Of a stretch of DNA of 64,000 bases, positions 38,248-49,735 are shown in pieces. The translations under genes and the position numbers were made by a program. The notes under the pieces were generated by a model. That model made no database searches. It saw nothing but the letters and a program-made list of their open reading frames with translations, and was not told the DNA's origin. Source of the stretch: Argopecten irradians. Its lineage: Eukaryota; Mollusca; Bivalvia; Pectinida; Pectinidae. Numbering within the stretch: the first letter of the stretch is position 1; each line of letters begins with the position of its first letter. The stretch covers positions 59,613,467 through 59,677,466 of the forward strand of contig NC_091134.1 in NCBI RefSeq assembly GCF_041381155.1, read 5' to 3'.

Positions 38248-41200
38248 GGGTAGGGGATGACAGGTCCAATTAGGGCATTCAAGTGAAGGTCATTGGAAGG
38301 ATGGGGTTAGAAACAGCTAGAGTCATGGTGGTGGGGGTATAGGGGTAGGGGTTATTAGGTGGTAGGTATAGGGGCTAGGGGATGGGGAGGGGTGGTGGGT
38401 ATAAGGGCTAGGGGATGGGGAGGAGGTGGTAGGTATAGGGGCTAGGGGATGGGGAGGAGGTGGTAGGTATAGGGGCTAGGGCATGGGGAGGGGTGGTGGT
38501 GGGTATAAGGGCTAGGGGATGGTGAGGGGAGGTGGTAGGTATAGGGGCTAGGGGATGGGGAGGAGGTGGTAGGTATAGGGGCTAGGGGATGGGGAGGAGG
38601 TGGTAGGTATAGGGGCTTGGGATGGGAGGGGTGGTGGGTATAAGGGCTAGGGGATGGGGAGGAGGTGGTAGGTATAGGGGCTAGGGGATGGGAGGAGGTG
38701 GTAGGTATAGGGGCTAGGGCATGGGGAGGGGTGGTGGTGGGTATAAGGGCTAGGGGATGGTGAGGGGAGGTGGTGGGGTATAGGGGCTAGGGGATGGGGA
38801 GGAGGTGGTGGGTATAGGGGCTAGGGCATGGGGAGGGGTGGTGGTGGGTATAAGGGCTACGGGATGGTGAGGGGAGGTGGTGGGAAAAAGGGCCAGGGGT
38901 TGGGGAGGTGAGGTGGTGATGGTGTACATGGTTGGTATAGGGGTATGAGCTAGGGGTTTGGGAGGTGAGGTGGTGACATTGTGCATGGTTGGTATAGGGG
39001 TATGAGCTAGGGGTTTGGGAGGTGAGGTGGTGACATTGTGCATGGTTGGTATAGGGGTATGAGCTAGGGGTTTGGGAGGTGAGGTGGTGACATTTGTGCA
39101 TGGTTGATATAAGGGTATGGGCTAGGGGATGGGGAGGAGGTGGTGGGTATAGGGGCCAGGGGATTGGGAGAGGAGTTGGTGACAGTGTGCATGGTTGGTA
39201 TAGGGGTATGAGCTAGGGGTTTGGGAGGTGAGGTGGTGACATTGTGCATGGTTGATATAAGGGTATGGGCTAGGGGATGGGGAGGAGGTGGTGGGTATAG
39301 GGGCCAGGGGATTGGGAGAGGAGTTGGTGACGGTTTGCATGGTTGATATAGGGGTATGAGCTAGGGGTTGGGGAGGAGGTGGTGGGTATAGGGGCCAGGG
39401 GATTGGGAGAGGAGTTGGTGACAGTGTGCATGGTTGGTATAGGGGTATGAACTAGGGGATGGAGAGGTAGGTGGTGCGTATAGGGGTCAGGAGTTGGGGA
39501 GGGGAGGTGATGACAGTGTGCATGGTTGGTATAGGGGTATGAGCTAGGGGATGGGGAGGAGGTGGTGGGTATAGGGGCCAGGGGATTGGGAGAGGAGGAG
39601 TTGGTGACAGTGTGCATGGTTGGTATAGGGGTATGAACTAGGGGATGGAGAGGTAGGTGGTGCGTATAGGGGTCAGGAGTTGGGGAGGGGAGGTGATGAC
39701 AGTGTGCATGGTTGGTATAGGGGTATGAGCTAGGGGATGGGGAGGAGGTGATTGGTATAGGGGCCAGGGGATGGGGAGGGGAGTTGGTGATGATGTGCAT
39801 GGTTGGTATAGGGGTATGAGCTAGGGGTTTGGGAGGTGAGGTGGTGACATTGTGCATGGTTGATATAAGGGTATGGGCTAGGGGATGGGGAGGAGGTGGT
39901 GGGTATAGGGGCCAGGGGATTGGGAGAGGAGTTGGTGACAGTGTGCATGGTTGGTATAGGGGTATGAACTAGGGGATGGAGAGGTAGGTGGTGCGTATAG
40001 GGGTCAGGAGTTGGGGAGGTGAGGTGGTGACATTGTGCATGGTTGATATAAGGGTATGGGCTAGGGGATGGGGAGGAGGTGGTGGGTATAGGGGCCAGGG
40101 GATTGGGAGGAGGTGGTAGGTATAGGGGCTAGGGCATGAGGAGGGGGTGGTGGTGGGTATAGGGGCTAGGGGATGGTGAGGGGAGGTGGTGGGAAAAAGG
40201 GCCAGGGGTTGGGGAGGTGAGGTGCTGACGGTGTACATGGTTGGTATAGGGTTATGAGCTAGGGGTTGGGGAGGTGAGGTGGTGACGGTTTGCATGGTTG
40301 ATATAGGGGTATGAGCTAGGGGTTGGGGAGGAGGTGGTGGGTATAGGGGCCAGGGGATTGGGAGAGGAGTTGGTGACAGTGTGCATGGTTGGTATAGGGG
40401 TATAAACTAGGGGATGGAGAGGTAGGTGGTGCGTATAGGGGTCAGGAGTGGGGAGGGGAGGTGATGACAGTGTGCATGGTTGGTATAGGGGTATGAGCTA
40501 GGGGATGGGGAGGAGATGGTGGGTATAGGGGCCAGGGGATGGGGAGGGGAGTTGGTGATGATGTGCATGGTTGGTATAGGGGTATGAGCTAGGGGATGGG
40601 GAGGAGGGGTTGACGGTGTGCATGGTTGGTATAGGGGTATGAGCTAGGGCTTGGGGAGGTGAGGTGGTGGGTATAGGGGCCAGGGGATGGGGAGGAGGTG
40701 GTGGGTATAGGGGCCAGGGGATTGGGGAGTGGAGGTTAGTGACGGTGTGCATGGTTGGTATAGGGGTATGAGCTAGGGGATGGGGAGGAGGTGGTGGGTA
40801 TAGGGGCAAGGGGATGGGGAGGAGGTGGTGGGTATAGGGGCTAGGATGTAGGGGACGGGAGGTTATGGGTAACAGTGTGCATGGTTGTATAGGGGTAGGG
40901 GATGAGCTAGGGTGGGGAGGAGGGGTGGGTATAGGGGTAGGGTTGGGAGGGGATAGGGGTATAGGGCTAGGGGATGGGGAGGAGGTAGTGGGTATAGGGG
41001 CCAGGGGATGGGGAGGGAGGTGGTGACAGTGTGCATGGGTATAGGGGGGCTATGGGGGGAGGTGGGGAGGGCAAGGTGGGAGGGAGGTGATGGGTTATAT
41101 AGGGTGGGGGGAGGTGGTGTAAGGGGCTTGGGGAGGGGAGGGGTGGTGATAGTGTGCATGGTTGGTATAGGGTTATGAGCTAAGGGATGGGTAGGAGGTA

Positions 41201-43530
41201 GTTGGTATAGGGGCTAGGGGTTGGGGAGGAGGTGGTGGGTATAGGGGCTAGGGGATTGGGAGTGGAGGTGGTGACAGTGTGCATGGTTGGTATAGGTGTA
41301 TGAGCTAGGGGATGGGGAGGAGGTGGTGGGTATAGGGGCAAGGGGATGGGGAGGAGGTAGTGGGATATAGGGGCTAGGAGTAGGGGACGGGAATGGTAGC
41401 GGTTACAGTGTGCTATGGTTGGTATAGGTGTATGAGCTATGGGGTGGGGAGGAGGTGGTGGGTATAGGGGCTAGGGGTTAGGGAGGGGAGATAGTCGGTA
41501 TAGGGGCTAGGGGATGGGGAGGAGGTAGTGGGTATAGGGGCCAGGGGATGGGGAGGGGAGGTGGTGACAGTGTGCATGGTTTGTATAGGGGTATGAGCTA
41601 GGGGATGGGGAGGAGGTGGTGGGTATAGGGGCCAGGGGATTGGGAGGAGGTGGTAGGTATAGGGGCCAGGGGATGGGGAGGGGAGGTGGTGACAGTGTGC
41701 ATGGTTTGTATAGGGGTATGAGCTAGGGGATGGGGAGGAGGTAGTGGGTATAGGGGCCAGGGGATGGGGAGGGGAGGTGGTGACAGTGTGCATGGTTTGT
41801 ATAGGGGTATGAGCTAGGGGATGGGGAGAAGGTGGTGGGTATAGGGGCCAGGGGATGGGGAGGGGAGGGTGATGATGTGCAGGTATAGGGGTATGAGTAG
41901 GGGATGGGGAGGAGGGGTTGACGGTGTGCATGGTTGGTATAGGGGTATGAGCTAGGGCTTGGGGAGGTGAGGTGGTGGGTATAGGGGCCAGGGGATGGGA
42001 GGAGGTGGTTGGTATAGGGGCCAGGGATTGGGAGTGGAGGTAGTGACGGTGTGCATGGTTGGTATAGGGGTATGAGCTAGGGGATGGGGAGGAGGTGGTG
42101 GGTATAGGGGCAAGGGGATGGGGATGGGGAGGAGGTAGTGGGTATAGGGGCTAGGAGTAGGGGACGGGGGTTGTAACAGTGTGCATGGTTGGTATAGGTG
42201 TATGAGCTATGGGGTGGGGAGGAGGTGGTGGGTATAGGGGCTAGGGGTTAGGGAGGGGAGATAGTCGGTATAGGGGCTAGGGGATGGGGAGGAGGGTAGT
42301 GGGTATAGGGGCCAGGGGATGGGGAGGGGAGGTGGTGACAGTGTGCATGGTTTGTATAGGGGTATGAGCTAGGGGATGGGGAGGAGGTGGTGGGTATAGG
42401 GGCAAAGGGGTGGGGAGGGAGGTGATGGGTATAGGGGCCAGGGGTTGGGGAGGGGAGGTGGTGATGATGGTGTGCATGGTTGGTATAGGGTTATGAGCTA
42501 AGGGATGGGTAGGAGGTAGTGGTATAGGGGCTAGGGGATGGGGAGGAGGTGGTGGTGACAGTGTGTATGGTTGGGATAGGGGTATGAGTTAGGGGATGGG
42601 GAGGAGGTGGTGGGTATAGGGGCCAGGGGATTGGGAGTGGAGGTGGTGACAGTGTGCATGGTTGGTATAGGTGTATGAGCTAGGGGATGGGGAGGAGGTG
42701 GTGGGTATAGGGGCTAGGGGTTAGGGAGGGGAGAGAGTGGGTATAGGGGCTTGGGATGGGGAGGAGGTGGTGGGTATAGGGGCCAGGGGATCGGGAGGGG
42801 AGGTGTTGACAGTGCGCATGGTTGGTATAGGTGTATGAGCTAGGGGATGGGGAGGAGGTGGTGGGTATAGGGGCTAGGGGTTAGGGAGGGGAGATAGTGG
42901 GTATAGGGGCTAGGGGATGGGGAGGAGGTGGTGGGGTATAGGGGCTAGGGGATGGGGAGGGGAGGTGGTGACAGTGTACATAGTTTGTATAGGGGTATGA
43001 GCTAGGGGATTGGGAGGAGGTGCTGGGTATAGGGGCCAGGGGATGGGGAGGGGAGGTGATGACAGTGTGCATGGTTGGTATAGGGGTATGAGTTAGGGGA
43101 TGGGGAGGAGGTGGTGGGTATAGGGGCTAGGGGATGGGGAGGAGGTGGTGGGTATAGGGGCTAGGGGATGGGGAGGAGGTGGTGGGTATAGGGGCTAGGG
43201 GATGGGGAGGAGGTGGTGGGTATAGGGGCTAGGGGATGGGGAGGAGGTGGTGGGTATAGGGGCTAGGGGATGGGGAGGAGGGTGGTGGGTATAGGGGCTA
43301 GGGCATGCTAGGGAGGGGTGGTGGTGATGGTGTGCATGATTGGTATAGGGGTATGAGTTAGGGAATGGGAAGGAGGCCTAAGTGGTGGGAATAGGGGCCA
43401 GGGAATGGGGAGGGAATGTGGCAATGCATATGTGCATGGGTGGTATAGTGGTATGAGCTAGGGGGTGGGGAGGTTGTGGTGTGAAATGTTGGTATAGGGG
43501 TGGGAAATAGAGGGTGGTTGATATGGGACA
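38248..43530. repeat. G-rich 34-bp minisatellite / compound array
   Basis: The base unit is 34 bp (GGTATAGGGGCTAGGGGATG then GGGAGGAGGTGGTG). It is arranged purely at about 38380-38870 and again, almost perfectly, at about 43085-43300. Between these, the unit alternates with a related segment carrying GTGTGCATGGTTGGTATAGG and GGTATGAGCTAGGGG, giving compound periods near 100 bp. Guanines are almost all on the plus strand. Each unit supplies G-runs of 3, 4, 4 and 4 separated by TATA, CTA and AT, which fits a four-run G-quadruplex motif. Minus-strand frames are Pro/Thr/Ser/His-rich and all come from the repeat, so none is called a gene. Confidence 0.95.
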
Positions 43531-44159
43531 AGTAGGGAGTGAGGGCTGAGGAGATGCAGCAGTTATTTACATAGATTAGGTCTGGTATTTGTTACCTACA
43601 GAGTTCATGCCATTGTTCCCATAAGAACATTCTAGACACAGTAGCTTCCTCAGCAGGTATGAACTCTTCAACACCCTTTACCACAACAGTCCTAGTAATT
43701 AGGCTGATTGGTAGGTTATCACTGCCTATTGTCATTAAAGTACTTTGTGGTAAAATCTTACCTATCTGATCAAACTTTACAATATATTACAAGCTAAATA
43801 GATCTATAACTGCATGAACTACAAACACAATACTTATGTAAGTGACATACCTCATACAACATATGATGCCACAGTAATTGTAACTACATACCTTTAAACA
43901 TGGGATCTATCATAGAAATCCTTACACAATATTTCCTGGTACAGCTAGAGGACTTTGTATCAAAGGAGATGTCAGCCCAAACTGTCTATGTGTGAGAGAG
44001 TAGAGCAATGAGGCCTGTTAGGGGACTCCTGTCCAGGCCCTCTAATGTCTAGAGGCAGTCTCATGGACCTTTATGTATTACATGGACATCTAAAGTCACG
44101 TCTAAAGGTTTGTAGGAGCCTTTAAGTTCTTTAGGGCTCTGCATGGAGTCAGCCTGTCT
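43531..44159. other. Spacer, nothing recognised
   Basis: About 630 bp of AT-rich, non-repetitive sequence between the G-rich array and the 52-bp array. No ORF, RNA or element is apparent. Confidence 0.5.
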
Positions 44160-47072
44160 GAACCAATTTGTCTTAGACTGAAGTCTTATTTGTCTTGGAT
44201 AATAAAGGTCCTAGCAAAACTTTAGATAGAAGTTTTATTGTGTAACAGAGCAAGAATCATGTGAACCAATCTCGTACATGTGACCCTGGAATTATTGGTC
44301 TGCGGCTCTACCAACTGAACTTAAGGGAAATTCCCCTAGTGCGAAGCTAGACTGTATCACTATTCATACAATTGAAACCTGCTACAATTGGTCTAGTACA
44401 GTACAGGTCCTAGCCAAACTTTAGACTGAAGTCTTATAGGTCTTGGACAGCACAGATCGTAGCCAATCTTTAGACTCAAGTTTTATTGGTCTTGAACAGT
44501 ACAGATCCTTATACACAAACTTTAGACTAAAATCTTATTGGTCTTGAACAGTACAGATCCTTATAGACAAACTTTAGATTGAAGTTTTATTGGTCTTGAA
44601 CAGTACAGATCCTTATAGACAAACTTTAGACTGAAGTGTTATTGGTCTTGGACAGTACAGATCCTTATAGACAAACTTTAGACTGAAGTTTTATTGGTCT
44701 TGAACAGTACAGATCCTTATAGACAAACTTTAGACTAAAATTTTATTGGTCTTGAACAGTACAGATCCTTATAGACAAACTTTAGACTGAAGTTTTATTG
44801 GTCTTGGACAGTACAGATCCTTATAGCCAAACTTTAGACTGAAGTGTTATTGGTCTTGGACAGTACAGATCCTTATAGCCAAACTTTAGACTGAAGTGTT
44901 ATTATTGGTCTTGAACAGTACAGATCCTTATACACAAACTTTAGACTAAAATCTTATTGGTCTTGAACAGTACAGATCCTTATAGACAAACTTTAGACTG
45001 AAGTTTTATTGGTCTTGAACAGTACAGATCCTTATAGACAAACTTTAGACTGAAGTGTTATTGGTCTTGGACAGTACAGATCCTTATAGCCAAACTTTAG
45101 ACTGAAGTGTTATTGGTCTTGGACAGTACAGATCCTTATAGCCAAACTTTAGACTGAAGTGTTATTGGTCTTGGACAGTACAGATCCTTATAGCCAAACT
45201 TTAGACTGAAGTGTTATTGGTCTTGGACAGTACAGATCCTTATAGACAAACTTTAGACTGAAGTGTTATTGGTCTTGGACAGTACAGATCCTTATAGCCA
45301 AACTTTAGACTAAAATATTATTGGTCTTGAACAGTACAGATCCTTATAGACAAACTTTAGATTGAAGTTTTATTGGTCTTGGACAGTACAGATCGTAGTC
45401 AATCTTTATACTGAAGTTTTTTTGGTCTTGGACAGTACAGATCCTAGCCAAACTTTAGACTGTAGTGTTATTGGTCTTGAACAGTACAGATCCTTATACA
45501 CAAACTTTAGACTAAATCTTATTGGTCTTGAACAGTACAGATCCTTATAGACAAACTTTAGATTGAAGTTTTATTGGTCTTGAACAGTACAGATCCTTAT
45601 AGACAAACTTTAGACTGAAGTGTTATTGGTCTTGGACAGTACAGATCCTTATAGCCAAACTTTAGACTAAAATATTATTGGTCTTGGACAGTACAAATCC
45701 ATCCTTATAGCCAGACTTTAGACTGAAGTGTTATTGGTCTTGGACAGTACAGATCCTTATAGCCAAACTTTAGACTAAAATATTATTGGTCTTGGACAGT
45801 ACAGATCCTTATAGACAAACTTTAGACTGAAGTGTTATTGGTCTTGGACAGTACAGATCCTTATAGCCAAACTTTAGACTAAAATATTATTGGTCTTGAA
45901 CAGTACAGATCCTTATAGACAAACTTTAGATTGAAGTTTTATTGGTCTTGGACAGTACAGATCGTAGTCAATCTTTATACTGAAGTTTTTTTGGTCTTGG
46001 ACAGTACAGATACTAGCCAAACTTTAGACTGAAGTGTTATTGGTCTTGGACAGTACAGATGCTAGCCAAACTTTAGACTGAAGTTTTTTTGGTCTTGGAC
46101 AGTACAGACCCTAGCCAAACCTTAGACTAAAATCTAATTGGTCTTGGACAGTACAAATCCATCCTTATAGCCAGACTTTAGACTGAAGTGTTATTGGTCT
46201 TGGACAGTACAGATTCTAGCCAAACTTTAGACTAAAATCTTATTGGTCTTGGACAGTACAAATCCATCCTTATAGCCAGACTTCAGACTGAAGTGTTATT
46301 GGTCTTGGACAGTACAGATCCTAGCCAAACTTTAGACTAAAATCCTATTGGTCTTAGACAGTACAAATCCATCCTTAAAACCAGACTTTAGACTGAAGTG
46401 TTATTGGTCTTGGACAGTACAAATCCATCCTTATAGCCAGACTTTAGACTGAAGTGTTATTGGTCTTGGACAGTACAAATCCAATCCTTACGACTGTAGT
46501 GTTATTGGTCTTGGACAGTACAAATCCATCCTTAAAACCAGACTTTAGACTGAAGTGTTATTGGTCTTGGACAGTACAAATCCATCCTTAAAACCAGACT
46601 TTAGACTGAAGTGTTATTGGTCTTGGACAGTACAAATCCATCCTTAAAACCAGACTTTAGACTGAAGTGTTATTGGTCTTGGACAGTACAAATCCATCCT
46701 TAAAACCAGACTTTAGACTGAAGTGTTATTGGTCTTGGACAGTACAAATCCATCCTTAAAACCAGACTTTAGACTGAAGTGTTATTGGTCTTGGACAGTA
46801 CAAATCCATCCTTAAAACCAGACTTTAGACTGAATGTGTTATTGGTCTTGGACAGTACAAATCCATCCTTAAAGCCAGACTTTAGACTGAAGTGTTATTG
46901 GTCTTGGACAGTACAAATCCATCCTTATAGCCAGACTTTAGACTGAAGTGTTATTGGTCTTGGACAGTACAGATCCTAGCCAAACTTTAGACTGTAGTGT
47001 TATTGGTCTTGGACAGTACAGATCCTAGCCAAACTTTAGACGTGAGTTTTATTAGTCTAGTACAGTACAGGA
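44160..47072. repeat. 52/56-bp minisatellite
   Basis: About 50 copies of a unit such as GGTCTTGGACAGTACAGATC, CTTATAGCCAAACTTTAGAC, TGAAGTGTTATT (52 bp). Toward the right, from about 46130, a 56-bp form with ACAAATCCATCCTTAAAACC takes over and is nearly identical in units between about 46500 and 46850. A shorter form lacking CTTATAG is scattered. The left edge is diverged and is split by a tRNA-like sequence at 44244-44390. Neither unit length preserves a frame. A 62-codon ORF at 45362 is a repeat by-product. Confidence 0.95.
44265..44345 (-). mobile_element. tRNA-like SINE head inside 52-bp array edge
   Basis: On the minus strand, GTTCAGTTGGTAGAGC is a good pol III A-box, followed by CCGCAGACCAATAATTCC and a weak B-box (GGTCACATGTACGAGATT). 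The surrounding 44244-44390 segment does not match the 52-bp repeat, which resumes at about 44391. This looks like a SINE insertion into an already existing array. Without a cloverleaf acceptor stem it is not a functional tRNA gene. Confidence 0.45.
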
Positions 47073-47133
47073 AGTGCCAGGCTCATCCATCCATCTTCTG
47101 TGTTTGTGTTTACTCAATCTATAGTAAACAAAC

Positions 47134-47421
47134 ATGGAGAGCTTCTGTCCTCTAGACACTCGACCCAGGTCAAATATTGACACATTGACCGGTCTGGTCA
47201 ATAGGATCTCAATCTGCGAGACTGACAGCTTTGGATCCCAGTCATTGGTGGAGGTCCCTCTGGTTGATCTGATGCTTAGTTGGCCTAGTGTACAAGCATT
47301 GATCCAAATTGATACAGTTCCCATTTATCAACAAATTCAAGCACAAGCAATTATCAAAGGCAATGAGTTAGATCTTAGCCAAAATAACAAGACAAATTAT
47401 GTTATCTTGAATGCCTTGTAA
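47134..47421 (+). CDS. Possible small ORF, 95 aa, unrecognised
   Basis: A 95-codon open frame that begins about 60 bp past the 52-bp array and is not itself repetitive. The start has A at -3 and G at +4, a good eukaryotic initiation context. Its base composition is somewhat richer in G+C than the surroundings. The product would be acidic to neutral, with an aliphatic stretch (VEVPLVDLMLSWPSVQALIQ) near residues 39-58 and no Cys-rich, signal or membrane segment. I recognise no family. Against a gene: the opposite strand is also open over most of it (47052-47324), and no polyadenylation signal or splice partner is evident. It could be an exon of a larger gene or an old repeat. Confidence 0.18.
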   Translation: MESFCPLDTRPRSNIDTLTGLVNRISICETDSFGSQSLVEVPLVDLMLSWPSVQALIQIDTVPIYQQIQAQAIIKGNELDLSQNNKTNYVILNAL

Positions 47422-47814
47422 TTTCCCCGATTATTCAGTGCTATACCTTTGTTGCTCAAGTCAATGACAACAACGTGCTTATAAAGTAGTTGAGGTCAAA
47501 TTGATAAACATTTCCAAAGGAATTCTTTTCACTAACCAAGAGGTCTGTACCATCCTTATAGTGATACTGTCTCTATGATAATCAATCCTCTCCTATCCAT
47601 AGTGGCTGTATACTATACTATCCTGATTGCCTAAACATCAGTAACATTTTGTCCCTTCTACAGCATTTATAGAATCTCTTTCCTTAACCAGTCAGGAAAA
47701 GTTTTTAAGAAATACAAAAGGAACAAATAAGCCTGGTTTATTACAACATGTAAAACATGCTTGTATTTCACTATGTGTAACTATGTACATGTGTAACAGG
47801 AGAGGAGAAAATGT
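47422..47814. other. Spacer, nothing recognised
   Basis: AT-rich sequence between the 95-codon frame and the first tRNA-like element. No structure was seen. Confidence 0.45.
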
Positions 47815-47890
47815 AGCGGCTAGACAGGGATTAAAACCCAGGACCCTCAGAACAATAGCCGAGTGCTCTACCGACAGAGCTACCTGGTCT
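47815..47890 (-). mobile_element. tRNA-derived SINE head
   Basis: On the minus strand, GTAGCTCTGTCGGTAGAGCA gives a D-arm (GCTC/GAGC) and pol III A-box. CTCGG/CTGAG can form the anticodon stem, though with an 8-nt loop. CTGGG-TTTTAAT-CCCTG gives a T-arm with one mismatch and a weak B-box. The acceptor stem does not pair, so this is a tRNA-derived SINE or tRNA pseudogene, not a working tRNA. It is followed by similar sequence in the tandem unit at 47990-48715. Confidence 0.6.
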
Positions 47891-47989
47891 CAATGATCTA
47901 CCCAGTCCAATCCCTCTACACTCCGATCCTCCCTCCTTTACCAAAGTCTTTGCCCTCGAAGACATACGAGAACCTTCCAAACACCATCA

Positions 47990-48715
47990 CCGTGGGTTAT
48001 TTAGTTGGGTGCCAATGTAGAAAAGAAAATACACATTCCTGTTGAGTGCCCTGACCAGGAATCAAACCCAGGTCTGCAGCGTGGAAATCTACTGCTCTAC
48101 TGACTGAGCCAAAGAAGCATACTCGGTCAGCTGAGTGACAGAGACCGTATTTAACAAACCACACCGACCCTCTCCTTTTAAACTACTCCCTCTGTTGTTC
48201 TTAAGATTTTCTAAATCTCAAACCCAGCCTCTTTAACTACCATCCATGAGTTAATTACTTGGGGGCCAATGTAGAAGAAGAGGGAAAATACACATTCCTG
48301 TCAAGTGCCCTGACCAGGAATCGAACCTGGGTCTCCGGCGTGGAAATCTATGGCTCTACCGACTGAGCCATAGAAGCATGCTCCATCAGCTGAGTGACAG
48401 AGACCGTATTTAACAATATGTACAAACCACACCGACCCTCTCCTTTTAAACTACTCCCTCTGTTGTTCTTAAGATTTTCTAAATCTCAAACCGAGCCTCT
48501 TTAACCACCATCCATGAGTTAATTACTTGGGGGCCAATGTAGAAGAAGAGGGAAAATACACATTCCTGTCAAGTGCCCCGACCAGGAATCGAACCTGGGT
48601 CTCCGGCGTGGAAATCTATGGCTCTACCGACTGAGCCATAGAAGCATGCTCCATCAGCTGAGTGACAGAGACCGTATTTAACAATATGTACAAACCACAC
48701 CGACCTGATCCTTTT
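47990..48715. repeat. Three tandem ~265-bp units carrying tRNA-like sequence
   Basis: Three copies of a unit of 259 then 268 bp, judged from the spacing of GCCCTGACCAGGAATCRAAC at 48048, 48307 and 48575 (the last has CCCCG). Each unit contains an inverted tRNA-like block followed by GCTGAGTGACAGAGACCGTA, a TTTAACAA stretch and a pyrimidine-rich part (CTACTCCCTCTGTTGTTC). Copies 2 and 3 are almost identical and copy 1 is diverged, so duplication was stepwise. An ORF at 48569-48763 is a translation of this repeat. Confidence 0.85.
48304..48380 (-). mobile_element. tRNA-like block in tandem unit (best copy)
   Basis: On the minus strand, GGCTCAGTCGGTAGAGCC is a strong A-box/D-arm and CCAGGTTCGATTCCTGG is a perfect 5-bp T-arm with a consensus B-box (GGTTCGATTCC). 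The would-be anticodon arm pairs only at its outer two positions and the acceptor stem is imperfect, so it is not a functional tRNA gene. Equivalent blocks sit near 48045-48121 (more diverged) and 48572-48648 (almost identical). Intact pol III boxes mean transcription is possible. Confidence 0.6.
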
Positions 48716-49304
48716 ACACATGTACATGGTAAGTGATATGTTTTGGCCCTCTCTGTGTCTCACACCTTGTAATGAGTTGCTGTAGGCAGATGTCGGAGGT
48801 TTGTGTCTGACATTGCCCCCTGTGGTCTGAGATATGGTTCAGATTTATTGTCCCTTTCTAACTGTTAGGTCACACTTAGGACAGACAAATTGCAGTGTGA
48901 GCAGATTTATTGTGCAGAGAGAAAATCAATCTGAAAGTATGCCCTATACTGTAGGTCTCCCACAGCTAAACACCTACTCCACCTTGTGTGTCTTTCATTT
49001 GTGGTAATAAACACTCTCATTCCCCTCCTTTAGATTGATTTCATGGAAGAAAGCGCAAAAAGAAGCCTTGCTAGGAAAAACGATTTGTTAAAATGTGCTT
49101 TTTAGTAAGTTTCTCATATAAATCTATCAGATATTTTTATGATCACATATGTATATAATTCAGATCTGTTTTGTACACAAAAATGGTAAGTTTTCAAAGG
49201 ATTTGAAGTTATTTCTATTCACCTTAAAAGGAAATATCAGGTCTAACCACTACAGATCTATCAATGTTGTGTAATGGTGACTTTTATATTGATGATAATT
49301 GATT
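48716..49304. other. Spacer, nothing recognised
   Basis: AT-rich non-repetitive DNA without usable ORFs or structures. Confidence 0.45.
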
Positions 49305-49735
49305 AGTGGCCTTGATGTAAGGATGACCTTTGAAAAATTGTGACCTTGATATTAGAATAACCTTTGTGTGATTGTGACCTTGATATTAGGATAACCTTTG
49401 TGTGATTGTGACCTTGATATTAGAATAACCTTTATGTGATTGTGACCTTGATATTAGGATAATTAACCTTTGTGTGAATGTGACCTTGATATTAGGATAA
49501 CCTTTATGTGATTGTGACCTTGATATTAGGATAATTAACCTTTGTGTGAATGTGACCTTGATATTAGGATAACCTTTATGTGATTGTGACCTTGATATTA
49601 GGATAATTAACCTTTGTGTGAATGTGACTTTGATGTAAGGATGACCTTTGAGTAATTGTGACCTGGATATTAGAATAACCTTTGCAATATTTTGACCTTG
49701 ATATAAAAATGACCTTTGAGTAATTGTGACCTTTT
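49305..49735. repeat. 34-bp minisatellite with TGACCTTGA in most units
   Basis: About 12 copies of a 34-bp unit (GTGACCTTGATATTAGGATA then ACCTTTGTGTGATT), some lengthened to 38 bp by an extra AATT. A 72-bp pair of units (one 38, one 34) is itself repeated three times at about 49440-49620. Most units carry TGACCTTGA, whose reverse complement TCAAGGTCA matches the extended half-site known for nuclear receptors of the ERR/SF-1 type. Whether anything binds is unknown. Confidence 0.9.

Noticed and set aside
38750..43072. Minus-strand Pro/Thr/Ser-rich ORFs as extensin- or mucin-like proteins
   Set aside because: All derive from the G-rich array. They shift frame between neighbouring units and overlap each other in several frames.
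38248..43530. Telomeric repeat tract
   Set aside because: The G-rich unit is 34 bp with GGGGCTA and GGGGAT parts, and no TTAGGG tandem run is present.
48304..48380. Functional tRNA gene
   Set aside because: D-arm and T-arm are good, but the anticodon arm pairs only at its outer two positions, the acceptor stem is imperfect, and the block is part of a duplicated repeat.
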